A program made the position numbers and the translations under genes. A DNA stretch of 7,650 nt from Bacillota bacterium (GTDB lineage: Bacteria > Bacillota > Clostridia > Oscillospirales > Ruminococcaceae). Location: assembly GCA_023395695.1 (NCBI GenBank), contig JAEWYJ010000283.1:1-7650 (forward strand), read 5' to 3'. Shown one piece after another: positions 1 to 4,795 of the stretch. Below the pieces are notes generated by a model that had not been told where the DNA came from, searched no databases, and worked only from the letters and a program-made list of their open reading frames with translations. Each line of letters begins with the position of its first letter. The first letter of the stretch is position 1.

Positions 1-1056
1 CCCTACCCGCCCGGCAACGCCGCAAATTTCGGCTGCTTCGATGGTGACGGCGCGCAGGGCCGCCTCGCGCGGCATACCCGCCTGATGCGCAATAGCGGCG
101 GACAGCATCAAAAACTCCTGAGGCAGCTCAGGGTGGTCGGTGCAGATTGCCGTCTTGACGCCATACCGGCGCATAACAGCAGGCGTTTCGCGCGAAAGGC
201 CGACCAGCTCGGGTTTGCTGCGGGTACCCAGCACAGGCCCGCACACCACCGGCACCCCCTCGGCGGCAAAGCGCTCGGCTACCAGATGTGCCTCAGTCGC
301 ATGAATAATGACCCCACGCAACGAGAACTCCTTTATAATGCGCACGGCGGTAAAAATATCATCGGCGCGGTGGGCATGGATATGCACCGGCAGCTCGCCG
401 CGCAGCACCGGCAGCAGCGCCTCGCTTTTGGCGTCAAATTCGGGCGGGTCCAGCTCGTCCTCCTCGTCCTGCTCAAAGCGCTCATAATCCTCCTGATAGC
501 GGCGCGCGGCGTAAAGCGCTTCGCGGATCAGCGCCGTCGTTGCCATACGGGTACCCGGCGCCTGAGAGCGTGGCGCGTAGGTGCCCTTGGGATTCTCGCC
601 CAACGCGAATTTCATCGATGCCGCGGGCAACAGCAGCATATCATCGATGCAGCAGCCGCCGGTTTTAACTGCAGCCGCCTGCCCGCTGATGGCGTTGGCA
701 CTGCCCGGCCCGGTAATAACGGTCGTCACACCGTAGTCCAGCGCCTCTGAAAAGCCGCGGTCAAGCGCATTAATGCCATCAATAGCCCTCAGCTGCGGCG
801 TAACAGGGTCAGAAATCTCGTTTCCGTCATCCCCTTCAAAGCCCAGGCCGTCGCCGAAAAGGCCCAGATGGCTGTGTGCATCCACCAGCCCGGGCAACGC
901 CCATGCGCCCGAAAAGTCGTAGCAGGGTTCATCAGCATCCCGGCAAAGCGCCGACATCGGCGCAACTTCCGCAATCTTTTCACCTATAATGCGAATAAAG
1001 CCGTTGGGAATAACTTCGCCCTGCATTGTTTCCACTTTGACGTTTGTAATCAGCAT
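1..1056 (-). CDS. COG1228-type metal-dependent amidohydrolase (imidazolonepropionase-like), 3' end cut off by window
   Basis: The frame is open from an ATG at 1056 to the window edge: 352 codons with no stop. An upstream GGAGGA (1061-1066) sits 4 nt from the ATG and supports this start. The protein begins with the small beta-sandwich typical of amidohydrolases (about residues 1-50). It then shows the metal-binding set of the family: DAHSH with H61 and H63, a candidate carbamylated lysine K149 in the SMKFALGENPKG stretch, HIHAHRADD at 224-233, IIHATEAH at 250-257, and the catalytic-type aspartate D307 in CTDHPE. Family members run to roughly 385-390 residues, so about 35 are probably missing. 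An acidic stretch (residues 195-206) precedes the EALLPVLRGE motif. The family includes hydrolases of cyclic amides, dipeptides and related compounds; the substrate cannot be told from sequence. In Bacillus spoIIE lies beyond yabR; here this gene occupies that side, in its own transcription unit. Confidence 0.9.
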   Translation of the reverse strand, partial: MLITNVKVETMQGEVIPNGFIRIIGEKIAEVAPMSALCRDADEPCYDFSGAWALPGLVDAHSHLGLFGDGLGFEGDDGNEISDPVTPQLRAIDGINALDRGFSEALDYGVTTVITGPGSANAISGQAAAVKTGGCCIDDMLLLPAASMKFALGENPKGTYAPRSQAPGTRMATTALIREALYAARRYQEDYERFEQDEEDELDPPEFDAKSEALLPVLRGELPVHIHAHRADDIFTAVRIIKEFSLRGVIIHATEAHLVAERFAAEGVPVVCGPVLGTRSKPELVGLSRETPAVMRRYGVKTAICTDHPELPQEFLMLSAAIAHQAGMPREAALRAVTIEAAEICGVAGRVG

Positions 1057-1075
1057 AAAATCCTCCAAGTAACAA

Positions 1076-1118
1076 CGGGCGTCCCCAAATGAATGAGCCA
1101 TTCATCCAGAGACGTCCG
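1076..1118 (-). promoter_or_regulatory. Long leader hairpin just upstream of the amidohydrolase ribosome binding site
   Basis: Two 19-nt arms (1100-1118 and 1076-1094) flank a 5-nt loop. On the minus-strand RNA all positions pair except one A-C mismatch; four pairs are G-U. The hairpin ends 9 nt before the Shine-Dalgarno of the amidohydrolase. Only a weak T-rich run (TTGTTACTT) follows, so it is a poor classical terminator. A leader control element, an RNA-stabilising hairpin or a weak attenuator are all possible. Confidence 0.6.
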
Positions 1119-1208
1119 TGTTAAATACTAAGCCCGAAGCAAAAACTTCTATTTTTAATTCAGGTTCACCTGGCTGCGCCGTGCCTTTTGTCGATGGCGC
1201 ACACCCGT

Positions 1209-1237
1209 CTCATACCATTTGCCGTCCAGAATCGCAA
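1209..1237 (-). promoter_or_regulatory. Possible sigma-A promoter for the amidohydrolase
   Basis: On the minus strand TTGCGA (1237-1232) and TATGAG (1214-1209) are separated by 17 nt. A TG lies one base upstream of the -10, giving an extended -10. Each hexamer matches consensus at four of six positions. It falls between the probable yabR terminator and the amidohydrolase start, which would give a leader of about 145 nt containing the long hairpin. Confidence 0.4.
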
Positions 1238-1259
1238 AAGCGGCTGTGCGGGCGGCTTA

Positions 1260-1288
1260 AACGCAAAAGAGGCCGCATCCGCAGCCCC
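1260..1288 (-). terminator. Probable intrinsic terminator after yabR
   Basis: On the minus strand GGGGCTGC (1288-1281), loop GGAT, then GCGGCCTC (1276-1269) form an 8-bp stem with two G-U pairs. TTTT, GCG and TTT follow. It lies about 55 nt past the yabR stop and would end the flippase-to-yabR transcription block. A second, weaker inverted repeat (1294-1302 with 1330-1339, one bulged base) lies between it and the stop codon. Confidence 0.55.
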
Positions 1289-1342
1289 TGTCCGCGCCTT
1301 GTATTCAATCGTACATTAAAACTATACGGACAATGGCGCAGT

Positions 1343-1816
1343 CTATTTGCCGTGCCGCTTGGGGCCGGCGCTTCCGCGCTTGCTGTCCAGATTACGCCGG
1401 ATATCCGACATTTTATCGTCACTGGTCTGCTTAAAGCGGCTGAGCATGTCTTCAAAGTTCTGTGGCCCGTTGCTTTGGCGGCTAAAATCCATATCGTTGC
1501 CGGGCCCCGTGCGTCTGGGAGGAGGCGCTGTCCGCTGCGACTGGCCAAAGCGCGGCCCCGCATTCGTACTGCGCGGCGGCTGTTCTATGGCGCGTTTAAT
1601 AGAAAGATTCACCTTGCCTTCAGGAGTAATGGCAATAACCTTGACACTAACGGTCTGATTCTCCTGAAGAAAATCCCGAATTTCTTTGACATATGTAGCT
1701 GCGATTTCAGAAATGTGTACCATTCCTGTTTTCCCACCCGGGAGTTCGACGAAGGCTCCAAACTTTGTAATACCTGTGACCTTGCCTTCTACAATAGACC
1801 CGACTTCAACCGCCAT
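1343..1816 (-). CDS. yabR: S1-domain RNA-binding protein, YabR/general stress protein 13 type
   Basis: 157 residues from an ATG at 1816. A GGGAGGA lies upstream at 1828-1834, with a rather long gap of 11 nt. Residues 3-74 form a single S1 (OB-fold) domain with the expected pattern: VGSIVEGKVTGITKFGAFVEL, then GKTGMVHISEIA, then GKVNLSIKRA. The rest (75-157) is low in hydrophobic residues, rich in Arg, Pro, Ser, Asn and Gln, and ends in a basic GPKRHGK tail, so it is probably disordered. Such short S1 proteins are known to associate with RNA or ribosomes; the exact role in this organism is not evident. It is 51 nt downstream of divIC, the same order as divIC-yabR in Bacillus subtilis, and is probably cotranscribed with divIC. 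Confidence 0.93.
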   Translation of the reverse strand: MAVEVGSIVEGKVTGITKFGAFVELPGGKTGMVHISEIAATYVKEIRDFLQENQTVSVKVIAITPEGKVNLSIKRAIEQPPRSTNAGPRFGQSQRTAPPPRRTGPGNDMDFSRQSNGPQNFEDMLSRFKQTSDDKMSDIRRNLDSKRGSAGPKRHGK

Positions 1817-1867
1817 AAATGAATAGATCCTCCCAAAATTATTATCCTGTTAGCTTATGTGCCCGTG

Positions 1868-2158
1868 CTAATTTCCGGAACGGTCAATAAAAATCTTTTC
1901 ATCCGGATAAGCATACCCCAGCTTATCCCGCGCGACGCGCTCAATATATTCCTCGTCATTTTCGCCGTTGAGGAGGCGCTGCGTCTCGGCATTGACACGC
2001 TTTTGCTGCTCTACATTCTGCTGCAGCGCCAAAAGCTGCCGCCGTTTGGAGGTCACCTCAACCTGCATGCCAATCAGCGAGACGGCAACGTATCCGACAA
2101 AACAAAGCATAAAGAAACGTACAAGCCAATTTGCTTTACGCTTTTTTCGCCTCGACAC
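1868..2158 (-). CDS. divIC: DivIC (FtsB-like septum formation initiator), from an internal GTG start within the yabQ frame
   Basis: A GTG at 2158 is in frame with yabQ and would give a 96-residue protein, close to the usual FtsB/DivIC size. A strong Shine-Dalgarno, AGGGAGGGG (2172-2164), lies 5-7 nt upstream, and a near-consensus promoter lies about 50 nt further up (2213-2242). Both fit independent translation. The protein has a short basic cytoplasmic N terminus, one transmembrane helix (about residues 11-30), an extracytoplasmic coiled coil rich in Gln, Arg and Leu (34-67), and the terminal ERVARDKLGYAYPDE motif. In Gram-positive bacteria DivIC joins FtsL and DivIB at the division septum. 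Expression during growth is expected because this complex is needed for vegetative division, unlike yabQ. I list it separately because the start is supported although the frame is shared. Confidence 0.7.
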   Translation of the reverse strand: MSRRKKRKANWLVRFFMLCFVGYVAVSLIGMQVEVTSKRRQLLALQQNVEQQKRVNAETQRLLNGENDEEYIERVARDKLGYAYPDEKIFIDRSGN

Positions 2159-2743
2159 ATTTACCCCTCCCTGCCTTGACTGGCGCCTGCCGCCAAAATC
2201 CGGTATATAGCGATTATACAATAATTCAACCCGCTTTTTCAAGCGGAATTTGCGATTCCGACATACTTTTTTTACATGGTTGACACGATTGGCTGCCGCT
2301 GTTTTTATCCGCATGCCAAAAGTACGGTATAAAAATACAAAAGGCGCCGCCAAAGCCTTGAGCAGAAGGCGGATAATCCGGATAACCAGCTTAATAATAC
2401 CGGTAATCAGCCGTACAACCAAATTCAGAATGCCGCTGCCAAGTGTTACGAACCAGCCACCCAGCGTCAACCTGAAAAGCACCCAGCCAAGCAGCTCGCC
2501 GCAAAACACAAACCAGCGCAGCCGGCCGTCGCAATACCTCAGCAAAAAGCTGAAGGTCGCATACCCGACGACCAGCCAGTAAAAAAGATCCTGCAGACAG
2601 ATAACAACGGTGCCGCCCCCAAATGAGCGGCGCAGAATACGGAAAAAGTCAAAAAACACCCCTAGCGCCACGCCCAGCAGACAGGCGCGCAGAAAATACT
2701 GGCATTCGGCGCTTAAAGACAGTAAAAGCGGCGTATCGGTCAT
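1868..2743 (-). CDS. yabQ: YabQ-DivIC in one continuous reading frame (spore cortex protein YabQ joined to division protein DivIC)
   Basis: The frame runs 291 residues without a stop. ATG at 2743 is chosen because it overlaps the yabP stop as TGATG, which suggests translational coupling; a GTG at 2764 is an alternative. Residues 1-140 are hydrophobic, with several membrane segments (about 12-30, 45-68, 76-112, 114-138), as in YabQ. Residues 141-195 are strongly basic and presumably cytosolic. From residue 196 the sequence is a complete DivIC: basic start SRRKKRK, one membrane span (about 206-225), a coiled coil (229-262) and the conserved EEYIERVARDKLGYAYPDEKIF ending. YabQ is a sigma-E-dependent membrane protein needed for cortex formation in Bacillus; DivIC is a divisome protein pairing with FtsL. 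The two are normally separate adjacent genes. A true fusion, occasional readthrough-free coexpression, or a one-base sequence error are all possible. Confidence 0.85.
   Translation of the reverse strand: MTDTPLLLSLSAECQYFLRACLLGVALGVFFDFFRILRRSFGGGTVVICLQDLFYWLVVGYATFSFLLRYCDGRLRWFVFCGELLGWVLFRLTLGGWFVTLGSGILNLVVRLITGIIKLVIRIIRLLLKALAAPFVFLYRTFGMRIKTAAANRVNHVKKVCRNRKFRLKKRVELLYNRYIPDFGGRRQSRQGGVNVSRRKKRKANWLVRFFMLCFVGYVAVSLIGMQVEVTSKRRQLLALQQNVEQQKRVNAETQRLLNGENDEEYIERVARDKLGYAYPDEKIFIDRSGN
2164..2172 (-). promoter_or_regulatory. Strong ribosome binding site for divIC inside the yabQ-divIC frame
   Basis: The minus strand reads AGGGAGGGG, then TAAAT, then GTG. The motif is one of the strongest Shine-Dalgarno matches in the window. 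Reading in the yabQ frame it encodes Gly-Gly between the two protein parts. Removing one G from the GGGG run would bring a TAA into the yabQ frame directly before the divIC start. Confidence 0.7.
2213..2242 (-). promoter_or_regulatory. Near-consensus sigma-A promoter inside yabQ, driving divIC and yabR
   Basis: On the minus strand TTGAAA (2242-2237, five of six) and TATAAT (2218-2213, six of six) are spaced by 18 nt. Predicted initiation near 2206 leaves a leader of about 48 nt before the GTG of divIC. A perfect 6-bp inverted repeat CCGCTT-GAAA-AAGCGG (2231-2246) overlaps the -35 region. This would uncouple divIC expression from the sporulation control of yabP-yabQ. Confidence 0.65.
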
Positions 2744-3024
2744 CAGCGGAACAGCCTGCCCCACAGGCTCTGGCGGGAAGAGACGTTATCGGTATATTCC
2801 AGCGAATCGATCTCGCCGTCGAGTGCAAGCTCCCCCGATTCCACGTCGATCTTACCCAGATGCAAATTGCTGCCCCGCACCACCAGCTCGCCGACATCGG
2901 TAAAAACAGCGACCATCTGCTCGTCAAAGCTGTCAATGTCGGTCACACCGGTGATGGTCAGCGCGCGCCTGCCGTCCATCAAAACTTTGTGCTGCTGCCG
3001 CAGCATGCTCTTATCTTCTGCCAT
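2743..3024 (-). CDS. yabP: Sporulation protein YabP (YabP/YqfC family)
   Basis: 93 residues. I chose the ATG at 3024 because AGGGAGG (3033-3039) lies 8 nt upstream; an open frame continues to 3099 but adds 25 residues not expected in the family. The sequence shows the family pattern: a short polar N terminus (MAEDKSML), then a beta-rich domain with LTITGVTDIDSFDEQ, a GELVVRGSNLHLGKIDVESGEL block, and DGEIDSLEYTD. The C terminus ends WGRLFR. No signal peptide or membrane segment is visible. In Bacillus yabP is transcribed with yabQ under the mother-cell factor sigma-E; its biochemical role is not settled. The stop overlaps the yabQ start (TGATG), so the pair is probably translationally coupled. 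A sigma-E-like promoter lies about 40-70 nt upstream. Confidence 0.93.
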   Translation of the reverse strand: MAEDKSMLRQQHKVLMDGRRALTITGVTDIDSFDEQMVAVFTDVGELVVRGSNLHLGKIDVESGELALDGEIDSLEYTDNVSSRQSLWGRLFR

Positions 3025-3065
3025 ATGGCTTACCTCCCTGCATGTTGGCTCATACATCCATCCTA

Positions 3066-3095
3066 ATTGTATGAGCGGCCATACAGCGGATATGC
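3066..3095 (-). promoter_or_regulatory. Sigma-E-like (mother-cell) promoter for yabP-yabQ
   Basis: On the minus strand GCATATC (3095-3089) and CATACAAT (3073-3066) are separated by 15 nt. The Bacillus sigma-E consensus as I recall it is kmATATT, about 14 nt, CATACAhT. The -10 matches at every position and the -35 at six of seven. It lies in the 110-nt gap between rqcP and yabP, and the yabP-yabQ pair is sigma-E dependent in Bacillus, so context and sequence agree. Confidence 0.65.
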
Positions 3096-3134
3096 CCAAA
3101 AGACAGCCCGACCGCAGTTTATGGCAGCAGCCGG

Positions 3135-3377
3135 CTATTCGACAACGGTGTAAAGGTCGGAAGCTTCATCCTTTTTGGCGTACTCCGCCACCGAGGTAAC
3201 CTGAACGGACAGCGGTTTTGCGCCAAGTCCAACGGTAATCCTGTCTCCGACCTTCACGTCATAGGACGCGCGCGCCACTTTATCGTTAACCAGGATGCGC
3301 CCGGCATCACAGGCCTCGTTGGCAACGGTGCGGCGCTTAATCAGCCGCGATACCTTGAGATATTTGTCAAGTCTCAT
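3135..3377 (-). CDS. rqcP: RqcP, S4-domain ribosome-associated quality control protein
   Basis: 80 residues from an ATG at 3377, preceded by GGAGGG (3383-3388) at 5 nt. The open frame extends to 3437, but that part is the HU terminator region and not protein. Residues 1-60 form an S4 RNA-binding domain: MRLDKYLKVSRLIKRRTVANEACDAG with its conserved RLDKYL and KRR, then GRILVNDKVARASYDVKVGDRI. The C terminus is short and acidic, ending VVE. RqcP (YabO) binds 50S subunits blocked by peptidyl-tRNA and works with RqcH to add C-terminal alanine tails to the stalled chain. The neighbours mazG and yabP match the Bacillus order. Only the HU terminator lies directly upstream, so expression may depend on readthrough from HU. 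A more distant Hsp15-like S4 protein is less likely given the context. Confidence 0.92.
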   Translation of the reverse strand: MRLDKYLKVSRLIKRRTVANEACDAGRILVNDKVARASYDVKVGDRITVGLGAKPLSVQVTSVAEYAKKDEASDLYTVVE

Positions 3378-3388
3378 AAAAACCCTCC

Positions 3389-3434
3389 AAAAAGCAAACA
3401 AGCCGGCGCAGAAGCTGAAAACCCGTGCGCCGGC
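3389..3434 (-). terminator. Intrinsic terminator of the HU gene, directly before rqcP
   Basis: On the minus strand GCCGGCGCA (3434-3426) pairs perfectly with TGCGCCGGC (3410-3402), a 9-bp GC-rich stem with a 15-nt loop. TTGTTTGCTTTTT follows at 3401-3389. It starts about 25 nt after the HU stop. The T-rich tail runs straight into the rqcP Shine-Dalgarno, so rqcP appears to receive only readthrough transcripts. Confidence 0.8.
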
Positions 3435-3458
3435 CATATAAAATTTCTTTATTGAGGC

Positions 3459-3734
3459 TTACTTGGCAACAGCGTCCTTAAGCGCCTTGCCAGCCTTGAA
3501 AGAGGGCAGCTTGGAAGCAGCAATAGTGATTTCTTCCTTGGTTCTGGGGTTGATGCCCTTTCTGGGGCCGCGGGTCTTTACCTCAAAAGCACCGAAACCG
3601 ACAAGAGAGACTTTCTCTCCGGCAACAAGAGCCTCCGTAATAGCGTCAACAACCGCGGTAACAGCCTTGTCGCTGTCCTTCTTGGAAAGCTCGGTCTTTG
3701 CTGCAACAATTCCGATCAGATCTGCTTTTGTCAT
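3459..3734 (-). CDS. hup: HU-type DNA-binding protein (HBsu-like)
   Basis: 91 residues, the standard HU length, from an ATG at 3734 with GGAGG (3745-3749) 10 nt upstream. The N-terminal helices ([32 protein letters not shown]) form the dimer body. The family signature follows: [44 protein letters not shown]. Proline 63 in the beta arm (INPRT) is the residue that intercalates into DNA. HU is the main nucleoid-compacting protein of Firmicutes and acts as a homodimer. It sits between mazG and rqcP, where Bacillus has nothing. A 187-nt upstream gap and its own terminator indicate an independent, probably abundant transcript. Confidence 0.97.
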   Translation of the reverse strand: MTKADLIGIVAAKTELSKKDSDKAVTAVVDAITEALVAGEKVSLVGFGAFEVKTRGPRKGINPRTKEEITIAASKLPSFKAGKALKDAVAK

Positions 3735-3921
3735 AGTAATAAAACCTCCAATAATTTTTACATCTTTACTTAGGTTGCTTAAAAATACAAAATCAACGCA
3801 TATTTTGCTGCCGGGCAACAGGCACAGGTGTAAATGCAAACAAATTTTTCTAAACCGATCGCTTCTGTAAGCAATTGCCCTTTACAGTAAAATAGACCAA
3901 AATTTTGGCTTTTAAACAGCG
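3735..3921 (-). promoter_or_regulatory. AT-rich spacer between mazG and HU, presumed to hold the HU promoter
   Basis: 187 nt without a gene. A perfect 12-bp palindrome CCAAAATTTTGG (3897-3908) lies just past the mazG stop. Next comes an imperfect hairpin ATTGCTT-ACAG-AAGCGAT on the minus strand (about 3857-3874). No near-consensus promoter stands out. The best I find is TTGCTT, 16 nt, TAGAAA on the minus strand, which is weak. I see no clear mazG terminator with a T tract here. Confidence 0.35.
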
Positions 3922-4722
3922 TTACCTGCTCTGTGCGTTTTTTACATCGCACCAAAGCTTGTTTAACCGATCAAGCGGCGCATGCTTTAAATCTACATTT
4001 TCGTGCTTTGCAAGCAGCTCTACTGCATCAAATCGCTTGATAAACTTATTGCAGGATGCCGTCAGACTTTCTTCGGCGTCAATATCAAGCATTCTTGCAA
4101 CGTTCACTGCCGAAAACAGCACATCGCCCAATTCCTCGCAGCAGGACTGGCTGTCCTGCCCGGCCATGGCGGCCTTGAGCTCGGCAATCTCGCTCTCAAG
4201 GTCCGAAACAGCCGCAGCCACGTCGGAATAATCAAAGCCGGATTTTGCCGCGCGCTTTTGAACCTTCTGGCTGCGCATCAACGCGGGTAAAACGTTGGGC
4301 ACACTATGCAGCGTTTCAGAGACCGTTGTCTGGCCCTTTTCTTTTTTCTTAATCTCATCCCAATTATCAAGCACCTGCTTAGAATTATTGACCACCACGC
4401 TGCCAAAAATATGCGGATGCCGCAAAATTAATTTTTTGCTGATACCATCCGCCACATCGTCAATGGAAAAATCGCCGGCCTCTTCGCTGATGCGGCTGTG
4501 AAAAACCACCTGCAACAGCAGGTCTCCCAGCTCTTCGCACAGCATCTCCGGGTTATTCGCGTCAATGGCCTCGACGACCTCATAAGCCTCTTCTATTAAA
4601 TTCTTTCGGATGCTTTCATGCGTCTGCTCCAAATCCCACGGACAACCATCCTTGTCCCGCAGCAGGGACATAATTCTAACCAAATCGGAAACCTGATAAT
4701 TTTCTTTTAATTGAAACGCCAT
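3922..4722 (-). CDS. mazG: MazG, nucleoside triphosphate pyrophosphohydrolase (two-domain form)
   Basis: 266 residues from the ATG at 4722, preferred because family members start this way (short N terminus then FxLKENY). A TTG at 4731 is an alternative: the GGAGA (4735-4739) is about 12 nt from the ATG but only 3 from the TTG. The N-terminal domain has GCPWDLEQTHESIRKNLIEEAYEVVEAID (catalytic-type E44, E45, E48) and EELGDLLLQVVFHSRI with E64 and D67 for magnesium. ISKKLILRHPHIFG and VLDNWDEIKKKEKG follow. The second, C-terminal MazG domain (about 170-245) repeats the pattern with CCEELGDVLFSAVNVAR. MazG hydrolyses NTPs and dNTPs to monophosphates and pyrophosphate, cleaning aberrant nucleotides. 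Bacillus YabN carries an extra N-terminal methylase-like domain; this protein lacks it. The gene follows the flippase by 47 nt. Confidence 0.95.
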   Translation of the reverse strand: MAFQLKENYQVSDLVRIMSLLRDKDGCPWDLEQTHESIRKNLIEEAYEVVEAIDANNPEMLCEELGDLLLQVVFHSRISEEAGDFSIDDVADGISKKLILRHPHIFGSVVVNNSKQVLDNWDEIKKKEKGQTTVSETLHSVPNVLPALMRSQKVQKRAAKSGFDYSDVAAAVSDLESEIAELKAAMAGQDSQSCCEELGDVLFSAVNVARMLDIDAEESLTASCNKFIKRFDAVELLAKHENVDLKHAPLDRLNKLWCDVKNAQSR

Positions 4723-4747
4723 GCCGGCCAAAATTCTCCTTCTTTAT

Positions 4748-4775
4748 CGGTAAAAACATCTTACTTATTTTACCG
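4748..4775 (-). repeat. Perfect 8-bp dyad overlapping the mazG promoter (possible operator)
   Basis: CGGTAAAA (4748-4755) and TTTTACCG (4768-4775) are exact inverted repeats separated by 12 nt. One arm covers the predicted -10 box of mazG and the flippase stop codon; the other lies downstream of the predicted start of transcription. No T tract follows, so it is not a terminator. A repressor site or an mRNA stem are both possible. Confidence 0.45.
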
Positions 4776-4795
4776 CATTCTAACGCGATTTGCAA
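4767..4795 (-). promoter_or_regulatory. Sigma-A promoter for mazG, overlapping the end of the flippase gene
   Basis: On the minus strand TTGCAA (4795-4790, four of six) and TAAAAT (4772-4767, five of six) are spaced by exactly 17 nt. The -10 box contains the flippase stop codon. Initiation near 4760 would leave about 38 nt before the mazG ATG. It would let mazG be expressed in growth apart from the flippase. Confidence 0.55.

Noticed and set aside
85..750. 221-codon open frame on the plus strand
   Set aside because: It lies antisense to the amidohydrolase, whose motifs are clear. The plus-strand product is rich in Arg, His and Gln with no recognisable domain and has no convincing ribosome binding site.
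1161..1178. TTCAGGTTCACCTGG resembling a tRNA T-arm or a cobalamin-riboswitch box
   Set aside because: No acceptor, anticodon or D-arm can be placed around it, and the conserved cobalamin core is absent.
1118..1822. 234-codon plus-strand frame over yabR and its downstream spacer
   Set aside because: Antisense to the S1-domain gene; the sequence has no family features and covers a terminator.
3024..3099. 25-residue N-terminal extension of YabP
   Set aside because: It would cover the sigma-E-like promoter, has no ribosome binding site, and the internal ATG has an ideal one.
3734..3839. 35-residue N-terminal extension of HU
   Set aside because: HU is 90-92 residues from the internal ATG; the extension has no family similarity.
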